Shown here: piece after piece, positions 61,804 through 64,000 of the stretch
How the letters are laid out: the number at the start of each line of letters is the position of its first letter
Numbering within the stretch: the first letter of the stretch is position 1
Assembly (NCBI RefSeq): GCF_003591485.1
Contig: NZ_QZCF01000012.1
Span: forward strand, 52,739-116,738
Length of the DNA stretch: 64,000 nucleotides
Direction of reading: 5' to 3'
Source: Paenibacillus sp. 1011MAR3C5
Lineage (GTDB): Bacteria; Bacillota; Bacilli; Paenibacillales; Paenibacillaceae
Program-made: the position numbers and the translations under genes
The notes under the pieces: model-generated
Told to the model about the DNA's origin: nothing
Database searches by the model: none
What the model saw: the letters and a program-made list of their open reading frames with translations, nothing else

Positions 61804-62850
61804 TTGACTACATATAAATATACCAGACTAGATTGGCTTGACACAGCAAAAGGAATTGGAATAGTCGCCGTTGTTATCGGACATTCAGGAAGTTCTATCT
61901 TATCGAGTTATATTTTTTGGTTCCACATGCCATTATTTTTCACTATCAGTGGTTTTCTGATGAAACCTGCGACAAGTTGGCCGGATTTGAAAGAAAATGT
62001 GATAAAAAGATTAAAACAACTACTAATACCATATATCTCCTTCTTCATATTAGTATTTTTTTTGAAAGTAATATATGAAATATCATTCAATGAATTCAAT
62101 CCTACCTCATCTATACTGGATGTAATTAAGATGGTATACGGTGGACAGGCCTTAACAGGATTTTACGCAACATTCTGGTTTATCACATGTCTCTTGGTGA
62201 CTCAAGCTATTTCATCTATCATTTTATTATTATCCAAAGATCTAAAAATCCAAATAGTAATAATAGGATCACTATTTTTCATTGCTCATATCGAATCATG
62301 GTTTTCTAACAATTACATAAGAATAACCTTGCCTTGGAATGCTGATGTCTCATTAATTGCGATTACTTACTTCTTTTTTGGCTACTATATGAAATTATTG
62401 GACAATAAGGTAAACCATAAGATTATCGCCCCGACAGTTGTTATTGCATCCATACTCATTCTTTATCTTGGATATATTGGGGTGTTTCAATATTCCCTTG
62501 ATATGAAATATTTACATTACAATAATTTTTTCTTAGACCTATTGATCCCTATAACTCTTTCTTTATCAGTCATTTATATATCTATTATTTTTAGTAAAAT
62601 ACCATTACTTAAATTAATGGCAACAGAATTGGGCATATCTTCAATAACAATAATGTACTTACATTTCGCAATACGAAAGTTTCTTGAGCTTTCCCCCTAC
62701 TATAACGTTTTTACTTTTACAATTGTAGGAGTTTTTATTCCGCTTGCAGTATCAAAAATACTTGAGAAGAATAACTTAACTAGCTTCTTTTTCCTTGGTA
62801 GAATGTCTAAAGAAAAATATGTTATGCATCAAAAAAACCTTCCTTCATAA
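61804..62850 (+). CDS. acyltransferase 3 family membrane protein
   Basis: 348 residues with about ten membrane helices. The catalytic N-terminal motif YTRLDWLDTAKGIGIVAVVIGHSG contains the family histidine. FWFHMPLFFTISGFLM and GFYATFWFITCLLV follow. Members O-acetylate or otherwise acylate polysaccharides, so it could modify the surface glycan made by the cluster upstream. TTG start about 10 bases after AAGGAG. AT-rich like the polysaccharide genes. Confidence 0.88.
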   Translation: MTTYKYTRLDWLDTAKGIGIVAVVIGHSGSSILSSYIFWFHMPLFFTISGFLMKPATSWPDLKENVIKRLKQLLIPYISFFILVFFLKVIYEISFNEFNPTSSILDVIKMVYGGQALTGFYATFWFITCLLVTQAISSIILLLSKDLKIQIVIIGSLFFIAHIESWFSNNYIRITLPWNADVSLIAITYFFFGYYMKLLDNKVNHKIIAPTVVIASILILYLGYIGVFQYSLDMKYLHYNNFFLDLLIPITLSLSVIYISIIFSKIPLLKLMATELGISSITIMYLHFAIRKFLELSPYYNVFTFTIVGVFIPLAVSKILEKNNLTSFFFLGRMSKEKYVMHQKNLPS

Positions 62851-63420
62851 GCAAGGTCATCAAAGATTGGTGTTCTGATTCAATAAAATTTGGAGAGTTG
62901 TCATCTACATTAAAAGGACATGAATAAATTTCTTACTCCACATATCCCTCCCCTTTTCAGATTAAGTCTGACACTAGTAATAAAGAAAATGTTTGAACTT
63001 CTTTACTGCTACTAGTCGCATCGATTCTGGTATATGCCCTTTCGATACATATGCCAGAATCAGTTTCACTCGATATTAATGAAGCCATAATCCCCCTCAT
63101 ACACACTAATTGCTCAAACGATTTCGATGCCACATGCCTAGACCATATCCTTTTGAGGTGTTTGCCGTGCTAGTATTGCCGAACAAACAGTGCTTGTCCC
63201 AAAAATCCAGAAAAGAGAATTAGGTCCATTCTCGCAGTTCATCCACGAGAGACAAGAGCGTTATGTGATGCCCATATTAGTAGAAGAATATTTTGAAAGG
63301 CTGAACTCACTGAGAGGTAAAAGATTATTATGGTCTGAACATTTTTTGAATGTCTTTCATCTGAACGCTCCGGAGAAAATGAAGGGGCATTAATAAAATG
63401 GATGTATATATATGAAGATA
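62851..63420. other. 570-base interval without a convincing gene
   Basis: It contains one imperfect 14-bp hairpin without a T run (GATTCTGGTATATG near 63025 with CATATGCCAGAATC near 63050) and a 67-codon frame at 63190-63393 (VPKIQKRELGPFSQF...) that lacks a ribosome site and any known match. The frame could be a gene relic. Confidence 0.4.
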
Positions 63421-63433
63421 AACTTCTATGAAA

Positions 63434-63481
63434 ACTTTTTTAAAAAAGTGCTTGCAATCGTATAGGCATACATGATATATT
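63434..63481 (+). promoter_or_regulatory. rRNA operon promoter
   Basis: TTGCAA (63452-63457), an 18-base spacer and TATATT (63476-63481), preceded by the AT-rich palindrome ACTTTTTTAAAAAAGT (63434-63449), which could act as an UP element. It lies about 190 bases before 16S. Confidence 0.7.
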
Positions 63482-63537
63482 ATCTAAGTCGCCGCTGAGA
63501 CATACGGCTGACACGCAAGAAACGAGAGACACAAGAT

Positions 63538-63558
63538 TGTTCTTTGAAAACTGAACAA
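63538..63558 (+). promoter_or_regulatory. rRNA leader boxA-type antitermination sequence
   Basis: TGTTCTTTGAAAACTGAACA and its following bases match the conserved leader sequence before 16S genes in Bacillales, where NusB and related factors assemble. Confidence 0.65.
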
Positions 63559-63673
63559 CGAGCGAAACTGCCCGATACAATCGCAAGATTGAATCGATAA
63601 TGAAGTTTCCATAATCAGCTTGCTGGTTATGAGAGATTTCGAAGCAACAACGTTATTGAGCAAGTCAAACACT

Positions 63674-64000
<327 letters not shown>

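Noticed and set aside
63190..63393. 67-codon ORF before the rRNA promoter
   Set aside because: No ribosome site and no recognised features; kept only as part of the non-coding interval note.

Overview
The window looks like chromosome from a Paenibacillus-type member of the Bacillales. A partial 16S rRNA gene at the right edge has Paenibacillaceae-like 5' sequence. The order of housekeeping genes follows the conserved region near the Bacillus subtilis origin: yabS, yabT, tilS, hpt, ftsH ... coaX, hslO, yacD, cysK, pabB, pabA, pabC, folP, folB, folK, yazB, dusB ... lysS ... rRNA operon. Almost every gene is on the + strand. No tRNA or CRISPR array was seen.

Layout. (1) 1-3.5 kb is an AT-rich polymorphic-toxin graveyard: a candidate immunity gene, a membrane-protein gene broken by an in-frame amber codon, a truncated Rhs core with a C-terminal toxin and its small partner, and two diverged copies of a hairpin plus Rhs-core unit. 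(2) 3.6-6.7 kb holds an ECF-type sigma factor with its membrane anti-sigma, a small XRE regulator under operator-like repeats, two small unknown genes and a DJ-1/PfpI protein. (3) 6.9-35.5 kb is the core backbone. Inserted in it between ftsH and coaX are a nucleoside ABC importer (bmp, nupO, nupP, nupQ), an ArsR/AHSA1/VOC trio and nadA-nadB-nadC. Folate synthesis (pabB to folK) forms one tightly packed block. (4) 35.8-57.8 kb is a surface-polysaccharide region lying between lysS and the rRNA operon, where B. subtilis has almost nothing. It has a PHP tyrosine phosphatase, an SLH-domain wall protein, a Wzz/BY-kinase pair, a PglF-type dehydratase, galU, a structured RNA resembling the EAR antitermination element, PglE and PglC homologues, three glycosyltransferases, two NDP-sugar dehydrogenases and a flippase. 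(5) 57.9-61.7 kb has three c-di-GMP-I (GEMM) aptamers, one ahead of a Spo0E-like small protein and two in tandem ahead of a secreted transglutaminase-like protein. A complete IS3-family element sits between them, followed by about 1 kb of decayed sequence. (6) 61.8-64 kb has an acyltransferase and then the rRNA promoter, leader and 16S start.

How it works together. The polysaccharide region reads as a Wzx/Wzy locus making UDP-amino-sugar and uronic-acid precursors (galU, PglF/E, WecC-like and TviB-like dehydrogenases), an initiating sugar-phosphate transferase, glycosyltransferases and a flippase, with chain length under Wzz, tyrosine kinase and phosphatase. It is eroding: the PglD-type acetyltransferase, the WecB-type epimerase, the Wzy polymerase and a UDP-glucose dehydrogenase are all broken. 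The nearby c-di-GMP riboswitches and the EAR-like RNA suggest that cell-surface functions here were controlled at the RNA level.

Limits: all names come from motif recognition and gene order. No database search, folding program or composition calculation was run.
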